Part shown: positions 46,801-56,781 of the stretch, piece after piece
How the letters are laid out: each line of letters opens with the position of its first letter
Numbering within the stretch: position 1 is the stretch's first letter
Origin: Gnetum montanum
Lineage: Eukaryota > Streptophyta > Gnetopsida > Gnetales > Gnetaceae
Assembly: GCA_015680685.1 (NCBI GenBank)
Contig: MNCI01007710.1
Coordinates: forward strand, 312,592 to 376,591
Direction: 5' to 3'
DNA: 64,000 nucleotides
Made by a program: the position numbers and the translations under genes
Notes under the pieces: generated by a model
Databases searched by the model: none
What the model was told of the DNA's origin: nothing
The model's input: only the letters and a program-made list of their open reading frames with translations

Positions 46801-48619
46801 ACATTGTGCTATGCTAGGTAGCATTGCACATCATAGCATCTATTTCAAGTTGGTATATTTTTTCTACTATGATTATGCTTTATTAGCAGAAGAAGAAGAA
46901 GAAGAAGGGGAGGAAGAGGTGATGGCCCCTAGGACAGGGGCGATTGGTGAAGATGAAGAGGTTCTGGCTGCAGAGGAAAGGTCCCCAGCTGATGAAAAAG
47001 GGGCCCTTGTCACAGAAGAAAGGGCCTCAACTAATGAGGAAGAGGCCCCTGTTGATGAAGAGGAGGCCTCTGTCGATGAAGAAAGGGCCCTAGCCGATGA
47101 GAAAGAGGTCCCTTACCAATCAGGAAGAGGCCCTTTCTGATAACCCTTTCGTCGAGTGTAGTTTAGTACCGGAGGGGCATATGAGCATTAAGGATGTTGC
47201 TACATAGTTAGGTCAGTTGGAAGGAGAGGGGCTCCATTTTGACACTGGTGAGTTTGATCGCTTTTTTAATAGTGTATTGATGGGTGATCCCCCCNTTCCC
47301 CTACTATCACCTCTAAGGGTTTGCTAGGTAGGAGCTTTGCACTCTCATTTACATTGTTCATCAACCTTATCATGGTTCTCTCCACCATGGCTAACACGTT
47401 TTACAATGCAGCAGACACGACTATTGATACTTCTGGTCCTTCTTCAATCTGCCTACTACCATGGACCGAGACCCCTGAGAAATTTACTTTTATGGAGAAG
47501 GTGATCGATGACATGATCGACCGTCTAAAGCAGATCAACCTGGAAGTGGGTAAGTTAAAGTTGCTATGCTAGGCTTCCTATATTTTTACATTTTCGCTAT
47601 GTCACTATGACTAACACTCTTTTGTGTGCGGTTGGCAACCTCTTGACTTAAGTGGGACCCTAAGCAATCAATTGAGGTTGACATTATGGCCAAATTCCCA
47701 AAGGAGGTAACCAAAGTACCTTGTCACATATATGACAAAGCAAGAAAATGTGCATTATACTTGGCATGCTCCCTATGGGAATGTAGACATGTAAACGAAG
47801 ACCTCTAGAAATGGGTGCAAAGGCTCGAGAAGGAGAAGGCTAATCTAACTGCTGAGGTGGGGGATCTCCAATCCAAGGACAAATTCCTATTGGCTCGGGA
47901 CACTAATGATGGTAGTTGATGCATGACCGTCATCAACTATGTAAGATATTGGACGGTCGTGTGACACAACAATGAAGCCACATGCGAAATAATTGAACAA
48001 TGCATGCAAATGGACCTTCTAGCCTAGAAGAATCAAGATTGGAAGGATTATAGTGTGAAGGTTTATGAGTGGGGGTAGGCACAAAAGAATCACAAACACA
48101 TGTATAAACTAGAATGTGCCACCTACCATAAATAGTATTATGATGCTTCCATTAAGTTGCATACCTATGAGGTATTCCTTGACATTATTGGTGCTTTTGG
48201 GACTTATGATAGGTTCATGCAATAGGTAACAGTTAGTGAATCTCCCAAAAGGGAGATGACTTTTCCTACAGATGAGACCACCACTACCACATTTTTTCTA
48301 GGACCATCAAGATGGATAGCTGTGGAAAAGGAGAAAGTTGTAGCAAATGCTAATCTGGGAGACAGGAATTGGGCTGACATTATAAGGGAGGAGATCTTGC
48401 AATGCCTCACAACCAGCATGGATCGAATACCCCCAAAAACGGACGCAGGGCCATCTCAGGTTAGTCACTTTCTTTTTTATTTATGGTGTGATAATTTATT
48501 TTATAAAAGTCTTTGTCATAGATCTAACTGATTGTTTTATTTTCTTTGTTATGTAGGATCCAAATGAAAACATAGGACCCACTGAGGTAGGGGATGGTGG
48601 TGTAGGCGAAGACTCATAG
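43843..48619 (+). pseudogene. Seven-exon antisense gene inside the Tat-type element
   Basis: Inferred exons: 43843-43961, 44816-45265, 45362-45636, 45717-46766, 46890-47549, 47653-48459, 48557-48619 (stop TAG). Donors GTAAGT, GTGAGT, GTACAC, GTAAGT, GTAAGT, GTTAGT; acceptors TGTAG, TTCCAG, CAA (probably a lost CAG), TAGCAG, TTAAG, TGTAG. The frame carries across all junctions except 5 to 6; exon 5 has one internal frameshift near 47117. The product would be about 1,140 residues, starting MAPKGECKYQGF. RVVFEINDKLFVDIFGVPSN in exon 4 resembles the uncharacterised plant transposon protein domain, a tentative match. Exon 5 is very acidic; exon 6 has a short coiled coil (VQRLEKEKANLTAEV). Numerous in-frame stops show that it is dead. 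Its role is unknown. Confidence 0.7.
46890..47110 (+). repeat. Acidic coding repeat in exon 5
   Basis: A GAA run (Glu tract) is followed by six to seven imperfect units of about 24-30 bp around GATGAAGARRRGGCCCYTG. They encode variants of (V/A)DEE(E/R)A(P/S/L). The units suggest expansion by slippage within a coding exon. Confidence 0.75.
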
Positions 48620-48814
48620 CGTAGTGGCAGAGAGTTTTATTCTTGTCTTTAGATTCTCAAAAAAAGTTTGTAAACCTTATTGATTAATATTTTGAATGAA
48701 GTATGGAATATAAAAATATTTATTTCATTTTTTTAGTGTTTTGTATTTTTTTTACTCTATTCTTTGTCTCTCTTTTTTATTAATTAATTAAGCCCCTTGG
48801 GAACATATCTTTTT

Positions 48815-49080
48815 AATTTTAGGCCATTTCAGGTCGTAACAATAGTTTAAGGCCATTCCGAGCCATCGCTAGTTTTAGGCCATTTTGGGCCATTGCTAGT
48901 TTTAGGCCTTTTCTGGCCGTTGGTAGTTTTAAGCCATTTTGGGCCATCACTAGTTTTAGGCCATTTTGGGCCATTGCTAGTTTTAGGCCTTTCAGGCCGT
49001 TGGTAGTTTTAGGCCATTTCAGGCCATCGAATGATGGTAAAGAAAAATTTTGCTAGTTTTAGGCCTTAGTAGGCCATTTT
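48815..49080. repeat. Hairpin-repeat array 3, downstream of the antisense gene
   Basis: Nine units of about 29 bp are built on AGTTTTAGGCCATTTTGGGCCATTGCT-like variants. GGCC or GGCCR occurs twice per unit and can pair. The frame AGTTTTAGG...CCAT is the same scaffold as the AGTTTAAGG...CCAT units of arrays 1 and 2, but with GGCC replacing GGTCT/AGACC. The array lies between the antisense gene's 3' end and the protease. Confidence 0.88.
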
Positions 49081-49465
49081 GTGATGTAAATAGTGGGCAT
49101 AATGTGAAATATTTAAACAATAAGGTAAATGTTAGTGTAAATGAATGAATACGAAGCAAACAATGTGAAGAATGAACATATGGTTGATGTAAGTGGTGAT
49201 CATTTCGGAAGCAGTGTAGTATTTACGCTAACACAAGTAATGATCATTCTCATAGCTACTTCCTAACCCATCGTGGGCTCAGTGATGCTTAAGGCCAAGG
49301 GGCTTTATTGCGGTATTCTTCTATATTGTTATCTACCACTTGAAAAGGAAACTCGACTCACGTAGTTTCATTTTTTGAGCCGACGTTTTGGGCCAGCTCA
49401 TTAGCCAAACAAGTAGCCTCGGTGGGGATAGGCACTTCATTTTTAGAGGTTATTACTTTTGAACC

Positions 49466-49933
49466 CTACTCCATGTCAACATTGTTTATTGCTTCAGTAG
49501 CTACTTCGTCACCATAGATTACCACCTCCCTTCCCACGTAAGGTAGGTGGATCTCTTGATGTATGGGTGAAGAGATGGCCCTGAGTTGGGCTAACCATGA
49601 CCTCCCCAAGATCAGGTTACACCTAGGCATCTCTTTTACCACGATGAATGTCGCACTTGTGGGCAACTGGTCCCCTATCACAAAGTTGATGTGGACAGTC
49701 CCCTTTACCACTATCCGTGCTCCATTGAAGGACTTCAGACATGAGGTTGTTATAGATTTGATTTGATCAACCAAGCCGACTATGGGAAATGTGATGACAT
49801 TTGTAGCAGCCCCTTCATCACCATGTACTCTTCGGATCTTGTGCTGACTGGCCCGAATTGTGATGAACAAGGGTGTTGTTATCGCCTGGCCCTTCTTAGG
49901 GTCATCCTTAATGGACTCATCATGGAATGTCAA
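49466..49933 (-). pseudogene. Protease domain of the Tat-type element
   Basis: This is open for 155 codons. VHGDEGAATNVI stands at the active site where VDDGSxxNV is common, so the catalytic motif is altered or shifted (D-E-G-A). CNLILGRSWLAQLRAI is the conserved C-terminal ILGRxWL segment that closes plant retrotransposon proteases. SATFIVVKEM before it also fits. It lies directly after the gag linker. On its other side the antisense gene, not RT, follows. Confidence 0.82.
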
Positions 49934-49999
49934 CTGAGTTGGCTATGGTTATTTGGGCATAGAAGGAAGAATAACCATATGGATTGCTTTCTCCTCCGT

Positions 50000-52846
50000 T
50001 GACATGTTTTCGCCAATAAGTATCAACCTTAACATCTGAACCAACGCCTCGCGGTGTGCAGTGGAGGTCATTACCAGGTCATATAGGCTTAAGGTTTTAT
50101 TCTTTTGTTTCAGAGAATGTTTGACCTAAGTAAGGGCGTTTAGAAGGTCTTGTCCACCTTCTTGTTGTTTGGTGCCCTTCTCTTCCTCCATTTGTCCTAG
50201 GAGACGAATCTCTCAGGGAGGAGCAGTTTCAAGTTTGGGGCTGGACCTTCTTGGACAGGATGGTGATGATTGTGTGCACGTAGCATTATCAATTGTTGAT
50301 AATGAGGGTGGTGTAGGCATGGAGGATAAGGGGGTAAGCTTGGGGGGACTTGATGCAGTATGTTCCTTGGCCGTCTTATCCATCAAATTCTCTTCTCCTT
50401 TTTTTGAATGGGAAGGCTATGGGACTATTTTAGATTGGCTCTGTGTGGTGGGGGTAGTTGAGGGTTTCGGCCCCCTAATGACAAACAGTGCTTGTGGTGT
50501 TAGCATGGGCGATGGTGTAGTTTTGAACACGAAGGGTATAGGGGCGGATGTCTAAGGTGGAACCTTGAGGACAAATGGTTGTTATGGCATCTTTTTTGCA
50601 GTTGTTGATGTTGCTACGCTACGTTGAGGCATACAAACCACAAATGGATGCTGTGATGGTTTTGGGTTACTATTGACGCCAATTGTGTTGATGACATACC
50701 CCACATTGTTAGCATTGAGGGGATCCTTGTAGACATGCATGGATTAATTCTTGGGGTGGACAGGGTTGCTTTCATCCAAAACCAACTTCCCCTAATCAAT
50801 CATCCGTTGGATGTCATCTTTTAATGCTAGACAGTAATCTGTGTCATGACCACAAAGGTGATGGTAGTCATAGAACTGTTCCAGCTAGAATTTCTTAGGA
50901 ATTGGCGGCTCATTGGGCATAGCCAAGGAGGAGTTACTAAAAAGTTCACAATACCATTGATGCCATTTGGTTGTCTCCTTTGACATCCACTTATGTTGAA
51001 TATACCCAGCCTCCAACAATTGCTTCAGAAGTTATAAAGGCTTGACATGTAGAGGGGTATATTTGGAGTGGTCTCTATGCTTGAAGTTGGTTTTAGGCTA
51101 GGTTGATGCCTCTGGTGCTGACGTTGAGGGTTGAGTAGCATTATTTAAGCTAGGCATGAGGTTAGTCAATGTTGTGGCTATCTTTTTGTTGTTGTTGTTG
51201 TTGTTGGGTTTGGCCTTGTTTGCCATAGTGGCCACAATGGTTGTCGCAGCCTTACCCTTCTCTTTGTTCCTTTTGACATATGCATTTTTGTACGCAACAT
51301 AGGCTAGGTCTTTACTAACTTCGGACGCATCTTGGATGCTCTTCGTCTAGGAAAAAGCTTGACTGAGAGAGCATGGGGCTAGGTAGTACATTTTTGACTT
51401 AATAAATTTGTTTACTACCCCCTTGAAGATAGCCAATAGATGGGCCTCTGTGATAGGCTCATGGATCTCATTCAGGGTAGCGCTCCACCATTGTATAAAC
51501 TTTTGCACTAACTCTAGCGGGTCTTGCTTAATGCTCATCAACTAATCTAGTGTGACTTTTGACTTTAAGTTATACTTGAAGTTGGTCACAAATTAAGTTA
51601 GCAACTCCTCTAGAGTTGAGATGGAGGTGTGTGGGAGAGTGCAGTACCAGTCTAAAGCTTTGCCTATTAGAGACATAGCAAAGAAACAGATAATAGTATG
51701 CAACCACTACAACAACAATAAAGATTCCAATCTAAATGTGACTAGATGTGCATTGGGATTACCCTCCCTATCATATTTTGTGAATTGGGGGAGTGACATC
51801 CCAAGGAGTAATGTGATCATGGAAATGGTCGGGCTGATGGGGTCATTATGGTAGAAATCCATTAGCTGCACTGTTTCAGAACTGGTGGCTTTGAGATGTT
51901 TAATCTCTTCAATGAGAGTCTAGATAAGTTGAAATGCTTGGTCAAGACCTGGGGATGAGGTAGATGGTTGTGGGGTTGCAGGGACGACCATCATTGGTGG
52001 TGTTGTAAGGGTAGCGACTTGGCTCATAGGGGGTACCGTTGGGGCTACTCCTGCGAAGGGTGTTGCTTGTGCACTCCACCATCCACTGGGTGGTGCTACT
52101 GAAGTAGTGGCTACTAGTGATGCTATAGGGTTAGTCACTTGAGTGACTAATGGGGCAAACCACAGTCCCACACTTGGTTGTACCATTTTTGGGACTTTGT
52201 ACGCTTAGTGGTAAACATAGTGTGACATCTGGGAGGATTGCGAAATAGGGAGAGAAGTGGTTGAGGCCCACCATGTGGTTGGGGGCGGGGCTGCCACTAA
52301 TGGTAGGATAGGCATGGATGATGGAATGGGAGTGGGAAATCCATGTAGCTGTGAGGTAGGCACAATGTGTAGGTACGGCAACGTAGTTGTGACCAGTGTC
52401 TGGTATGATGATAAGACAGAGTGAGGAGGGAGAGTGCCTGGGAATGAAACTAAAGGGGCGGCGTGTTGGTATGCTGAGGGTATGGGATGGCTGCCCATGG
52501 CTAATGAAAGTGTAGGTTGCAACAGAGTTATGGTAATCATAAAAGGGATAGATGCAAAAAGCAAGTTTGATAGGAAGACCATGGTGGGAGGGATAGTCAC
52601 AGGGTAAGCCTAGGCACCACCCTTGGATTGGGAGTCCAGGTCTTCTTGTCCATCCTGGAATGCTTCATCATAATGGGATGCCATGTCTCGCTGTTCCCTA
52701 GACCTACTCATTTGTATGAGTTGGTTCAGGATCCATTGATACAATTTGGTCAACAGGATAACAATATTAGGGATGGGGATAAATTCCCTCCTATTCCAAT
52801 GAAGGAACTTGAAGTTGCGTTTGTCTTTGAGTTCTTGTTGATCCAA
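50000..52846 (-). pseudogene. gag: Tat-type gag, long and degenerate
   Basis: The start at 52846 reads MDQQELKDKRNFKFLHWN. A Pro/Thr/Ser/Ala-rich part (52600-51920) contains APPPTTWWAS and related words. The capsid core follows: LPQFTKYDREGNPNAHLVTF (about 51785), then IKQDPLELVQKFIQWWSATL and NEIHEPITEAHLLAIFKGVV (51541-51420). A His/Cys motif FYDYHHLCGHDTDYC (about 50880-50835) is typical of Tat Gag. A further Pro/Ser/Thr-rich linker leads to protease. Stops are scattered, mostly at former Gln or Trp codons. A GTT run at 51188-51206 encodes an Asn tract. Confidence 0.85.
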
Positions 52847-53269
52847 GGGTAGATTTGCCTAGATATTTGCTCAGAGGAAGTCATAACACTCTGCGTCTTA
52901 TGCCAATAACTTAGGTGATAGATGTCAGATCCTAAGAGACTGGCATGGTGCCAGAACTGGGCTAGGTGCTCGCTCGGCACCTATGATGCTTTGAGTTGAG
53001 AAAGGAACCTCAAGGTTCAAGGTGGGAACTGCAGTTGTTGGCAGAATCATTTTTTGTGATTTCAAGGAAAGTTGCAAATGAGAAATACATAAATCAATAG
53101 GCAATTAGAGGCTTTTTGTCCTGTTGGGTTCCAAAGGAACCGTCATCGTGACTAGTCTACACCACACAATGCATAAACAACCACAAGGGTGTCATGTTTA
53201 TGCTAGTGGGTGACGGGGTATAGATAGCATGTAGGACTACCCAAAGGATGTAGAAAGGACATTGAAAAG

Positions 53270-53287
53270 GCCCTCCTTATAGCACCA
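53270..53287 (-). promoter_or_regulatory. Candidate primer-binding site of the Tat-type element
   Basis: On the minus strand TGGTGCTATAAGGAGGG begins with the required TGG and lies 8 bases inside the 5' LTR end. I cannot assign the tRNA. It has the general shape of the TGGCGCC-type sites but is not a close match. Confidence 0.5.
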
Positions 53288-53295
53288 AAAACTAT

Positions 53296-54450
53296 TGCGA
53301 CTGAAAATGTTAATGGCTGGAACACTGAGAGGTTGTCGGGTGAATAGTTTAACCATGGATCCGTGCGAGGGACGTGCTAGATAGAAACGGAAGCAGGGTG
53401 CCCTAAACGGTCTGGTCGATCATATAGGAACTTAATCGGTGTATCTTAACTTTTTGTAAATTCTTGTTTTAGAAACAAGGCATGTGAAGCAAATCAATGA
53501 TCAATAAATGTAAAGTGATGAAGATAGCGCAAAACAACGATGATGGTAAGCAAATAGCAAAACAGACTTGGGTGAGAAAGTGCACCACCCCAAGGTCACA
53601 GGTTTGATCCTTTAATTTGCCGAAAGGTGTACAACAAAACACACAACACGAAGGAGGCACAGCTTACATAGAGTAGTATCGTTGTAGATCTCTAAACTGT
53701 AGAGCCAACTAACAAAATCAAAGCCAACCAGAGTGCTAAAAATTTCCAACTATCCTCTCTATAAACTAACTTAAAAGCCAATAACCATCCTTGCCAACCC
53801 TTCAAGCATTGTTTGCCAAGCTATTTATAAGGCTAGGAGTAGGAGAAAAATGTGGTCTGGATGCCACATGTCCTAGGCCCCACAAGGTGCAAACATGGTT
53901 GTACTATGTAGGTGTGCAATGCTGGAGGTGAGCTTTGTCATGCTGTGACATTACTGTTTAAACTGCATGTGCCAAAATCCAATGTGCCAACAATGCAAGC
54001 AAAATTGAGCCTATGCTCTAGGACTACGTCTTCCCTACTCTTGCAAGTAGGGTCAAGCGTAGGAACAATTTTTGGGGATTGACCAGGGGTATGCAAATTG
54101 AAGCAAACTTGCTGATTTTGTCCACCAAAGAGATATCAGGGCGAGAATAATCATTTCCAACAAGTTATAAAGCTAACAGAAGACTTCTTGATCCCTCCAT
54201 GCTAGTGTTGCACTACCCACATAGTTTAGCACATTGGTGTAGCATAAGTAACTGCTCACTATGTTGTGTTATGCTACATAGCGTAGCATAGTGTAGCCAC
54301 CAGTCTTGACAGAAAACTTGCGTAAGAGCTGAGAGCATTTATGTGAGGCTTGGTTAGGCAAACAACTGCAACTTTTGTCCTCCATGACGGAAAGCTTTCA
54401 AACTTGCTAAATTCATCTTTGGAACATTTCTATCATTTTTTCATTGTTTC
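53296..54450 (-). repeat. 5' LTR of the Tat-type element, truncated
   Basis: It aligns with 36007-37160 (TGCGACTGAAAATG at its left end, CTATTTATAAGGCTAGG for the TATA region, GGTTTGATCC for the B-box). At about 54450 it breaks off into the zinc-knuckle region of element A gag. About 2 kb of U3 is missing compared with the left LTR, so a deletion followed insertion. The G-box of the other LTR is here decayed to CCACATG. Confidence 0.82.
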
Positions 54451-55517
54451 TATGCCTTTTCATTGTTTGTGTTCCTTTTCACCACAATTAAAGCATTGAA
54501 GGTTGGAAACATAGTCATTTCCTTGACCTTTCCCTTTCTTGGAGTAGTCATTCTTAGAATCTTGGCCCTCCTTGGACTTCTCTTGCTTCTCATTGGTGTC
54601 TTCATTCACATTTTTATTTTCCTTGGTTGCTTTCTCACTTTCAAAAGCTTTGGATTTCTTGCCCTTAGAATATTTAGAACATTTAATATAGCCTTAACAG
54701 CTAATCAAAAGCCTCATCTAATGTTTGGGGCTCATAGAAGGTTGGCTCTTATTGATACTTCCTTTTAAGTCCTCCTTGAAAGTTGGATGTTTGTTCATAA
54801 TCATCCCAATGAACTTTTAGAAACTAGAAAGCCTAACAAAAATCTGTGTAGTAGTCCTTCACACCCTTATCACCTTGCCTTAGGTACTTCAATTTTTTGA
54901 TGGTCTCTTATCTATGATGAGTCTTCTAAAATTTTTTCTTGAGCATGAATTTCATTAAAGACTAATCCTTGATAGGAGTACCATTGTTCACCTTGTAAGA
55001 ATCACTTTTCTTCTTCCACCATATAAGTGCTATGCCTTCCAATATGGTTTTAGCATAAGATATCTTTTGATGATTTTCAACATCTTTAAGTTTATAGTAC
55101 TTGTAATCATTTTTAGATTGAGTTCCTTCCATGCCATTAAAGGATTTGACTTTAACATGAGGCATCCTTGAAGCTTAGAAGGAAGTTTCTTTTTCTCTTT
55201 TTTAAGAAAAATGAAACGTTCAAACTTATTTTAGTACTAGGAGCATGAAGAAAAACATCATCATGGGCTACTCCTTCTCCAGAATCTTCATTTTCAAATG
55301 AAAGATCATATTCAAGGGATGGTATTGAGGAATGTCTTGAAGAAGGTCTTAGTGAAGAACTGAATTTATTGTACCCTTTCTTAGATGCTTTTGATGAAGT
55401 AGCATGTTCTTTCTTCTCCCCAAGTTTTTTAATTTTCTCAACAATGAGCTTAAGAGCATTTCTCATGTCATCCATGTCTCTTGACAAAGCTTGAACTACC
55501 TTCTTCTTTGAAGGCAT
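54450..55517 (-). pseudogene. gag: Element A gag, cut at its zinc knuckle
   Basis: The start at 55517 reads MPSKKKVVQALSRDMDDMR, followed by a predicted coiled coil (LKLIVEKIKKLGEKKE) and a Ser-rich stretch. After a frame change come VKSFNGMEGTQSKNDYKYY (55150-55090), YAKTILEGIALIWWKKK and LRQGDKGVKDYYTDFC, the usual Gag blocks. A Lys-rich tail leads to CFNCGEKEHKQ at about 54495-54463, the first part of a CCHC knuckle. The next codon is a stop and the final Cys is missing because the Tat-type LTR begins there. It is related to chromovirus 1 gag. Confidence 0.82.
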
Positions 55518-55857
55518 ATTGAAAATTGATCTAAAAGGTAATTTTCATAAAATTATACAAGGAAAGGTGAAATTTTGAAGATTTCTCAAGGAATGAGATA
55601 AGAAATTCTTAGATCTTAAAAGAAATGAGAATAAGATCTTCAAATCCTAGTTATTACAAGCCAATGGATGTTTAATTCTACAATTATCTTCCAATTCTTG
55701 AAAGATATGATAAACTTAGGAATGAAAAGAAAATTTTCAAACCCTAGGATGAGTAGAACAAGTAGTAAGAGATAATTCATCCAAGTTTGAGAATTTGGAG
55801 TAATTCTTTGTAATTGAGATGAGAATTTTCCACTTGAATGCAATTGTCTTCAATTCC

Positions 55858-55877
55858 AAGTTGCTATGATACTAATA
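55858..55877 (-). promoter_or_regulatory. Primer-binding site of element A
   Basis: On the minus strand TAGTATCATAGCAACTTGG follows the LTR end CATCA directly. It is a decayed TGGTATCAGAGC-type (tRNA-Met) site. Confidence 0.7.
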
Positions 55878-56641
55878 TGATGAGGAGCTCCCATGGATTC
55901 CATAATTCAAACTCTCTCAATGTCATAAAATAACAAATTTGAACAACAAAAGAAAATTAAATCTTTATTCTTCCTAAAATGGAGAAATTATAGTTAAAAG
56001 GAAGCCCAAATTTTAAGGAGAGCAAAGGGATTCAATCAAATTCTCATACATACTTAATCAAAGAAAGCACACTTTCACATGGATGATGATCAAGGCACCT
56101 TGCTAAGATTCTATCTCCCTTTTGTCTCTTCTCTCAACTCATCTCTCTCTCTCTAGACTCTCTTGATGAAAATGAAATGAAGGTCCAAGAGGTCTATTTA
56201 TATCCTTCCCCCTATCTCTTCAACTTTCCTCTTTAAATTCAAAACTTAAATATTTAAAAACTCTTAGAAAATTATCTCGTATCCATTTGGGACATCTCAA
56301 AGGATAATGGGATGTCTCACTTGAAAGTGGTTGTTAATAGCTAGGATGTCCTAAAGTCATGTAGGACATCTTGGCTAGGATGTCTAAAATGTAGTTGGGA
56401 CATCTCACCTACAATTGGAACATCTCACTTGCAATTGGGACGTCCCACCTACAAGGGAAAAATACAAAGATGCTTGTTTTGAGACCTGGAACCTTTGGAC
56501 ACCTCCAAACAAGTCCCCATAGTTCCTAAAACCTCTTAAACTCATCAAAATAGTCCTAAAATACTCCCAAACATGCCAAAACTCTAGGGAAATATCCCAT
56601 TTTGAGAGTTGTTAAATTGGATTGTTTTATGTCCACATTAG
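55878..56641 (-). repeat. 5' LTR of element A (right end)
   Basis: It runs from TGATGAGGAGCTCCC to CACATTAG and aligns with 34505-35247. A minus-strand TATA box (GATATAAATAGACC) is at about 56198-56211. Words of the GGACATCT/GGATGTCT type are dense at 56285-56450. The last two or three bases are altered or lost. Confidence 0.82.
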
Positions 56642-56644
56642 TGG

Positions 56645-56781
56645 ATGTCCAAGTCCAGATCATACAAGGTTTAGGAGTCTTCTTCTACCTAGGATGGACA
56701 TCCACTCTAGATAGTGGAGGTCTAGATAAAGAACTTATAGATGCTAGAATGGACATTTCAAATAATCCCAAATATCCCATT
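56645..56781. other. Short flank between element A and the solo LTR
   Basis: It contains GGATGTCC and GGACATCC words in inverted arrangement (56642-56705 region), resembling the words in element A's own LTR. No gene is seen. Confidence 0.4.

Larger units (their letters stand above)
36007..54450 (-). mobile_element. Tat-type Ty3/Gypsy element with an antisense gene, minus strand
   Basis: Reading leftwards: truncated 5' LTR (54450-53296), primer-binding site, gag (52846-50000), protease (49933-49466), hairpin array, antisense gene (48619-43700 on the plus strand), hairpin array, RT (43082-41770), RNase H (41720-41290), second RNase H (41260-40980), integrase (40545-39520), hairpin array, purine tract, 3' LTR (39147-36007). 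Dual RNase H, long LTRs and 3' tandem repeats are known for the Tat/Ogre lineage. Stops and frameshifts throughout show that it is inactive, but it is less eroded than its neighbours. Confidence 0.88.
34505..56641 (-). mobile_element. Gypsy element A, minus strand, hosting the Tat-type element
   Basis: Matching LTRs in the same orientation lie at 34505-35247 and 55878-56641. A primer-binding site lies on the inner side of the right LTR, and a purine tract on the inner side of the left one. That is the layout of a single minus-strand element. Gag is at 54450-55517. The expected pol is missing and a Tat-type element occupies 36007-54450. The word GTGGA adjoins both outer ends (34500-34504 and 56641-56645), a possible target duplication if the last bases of the right LTR were lost. 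The Gag start resembles that of chromovirus 1. Confidence 0.7.

Noticed and set aside
50169-50555. 128-codon plus-strand ORF opposite Tat gag.
   Set aside because: It is the complement of the Pro/Ser/Thr-rich Gag linker and has no signal of its own.
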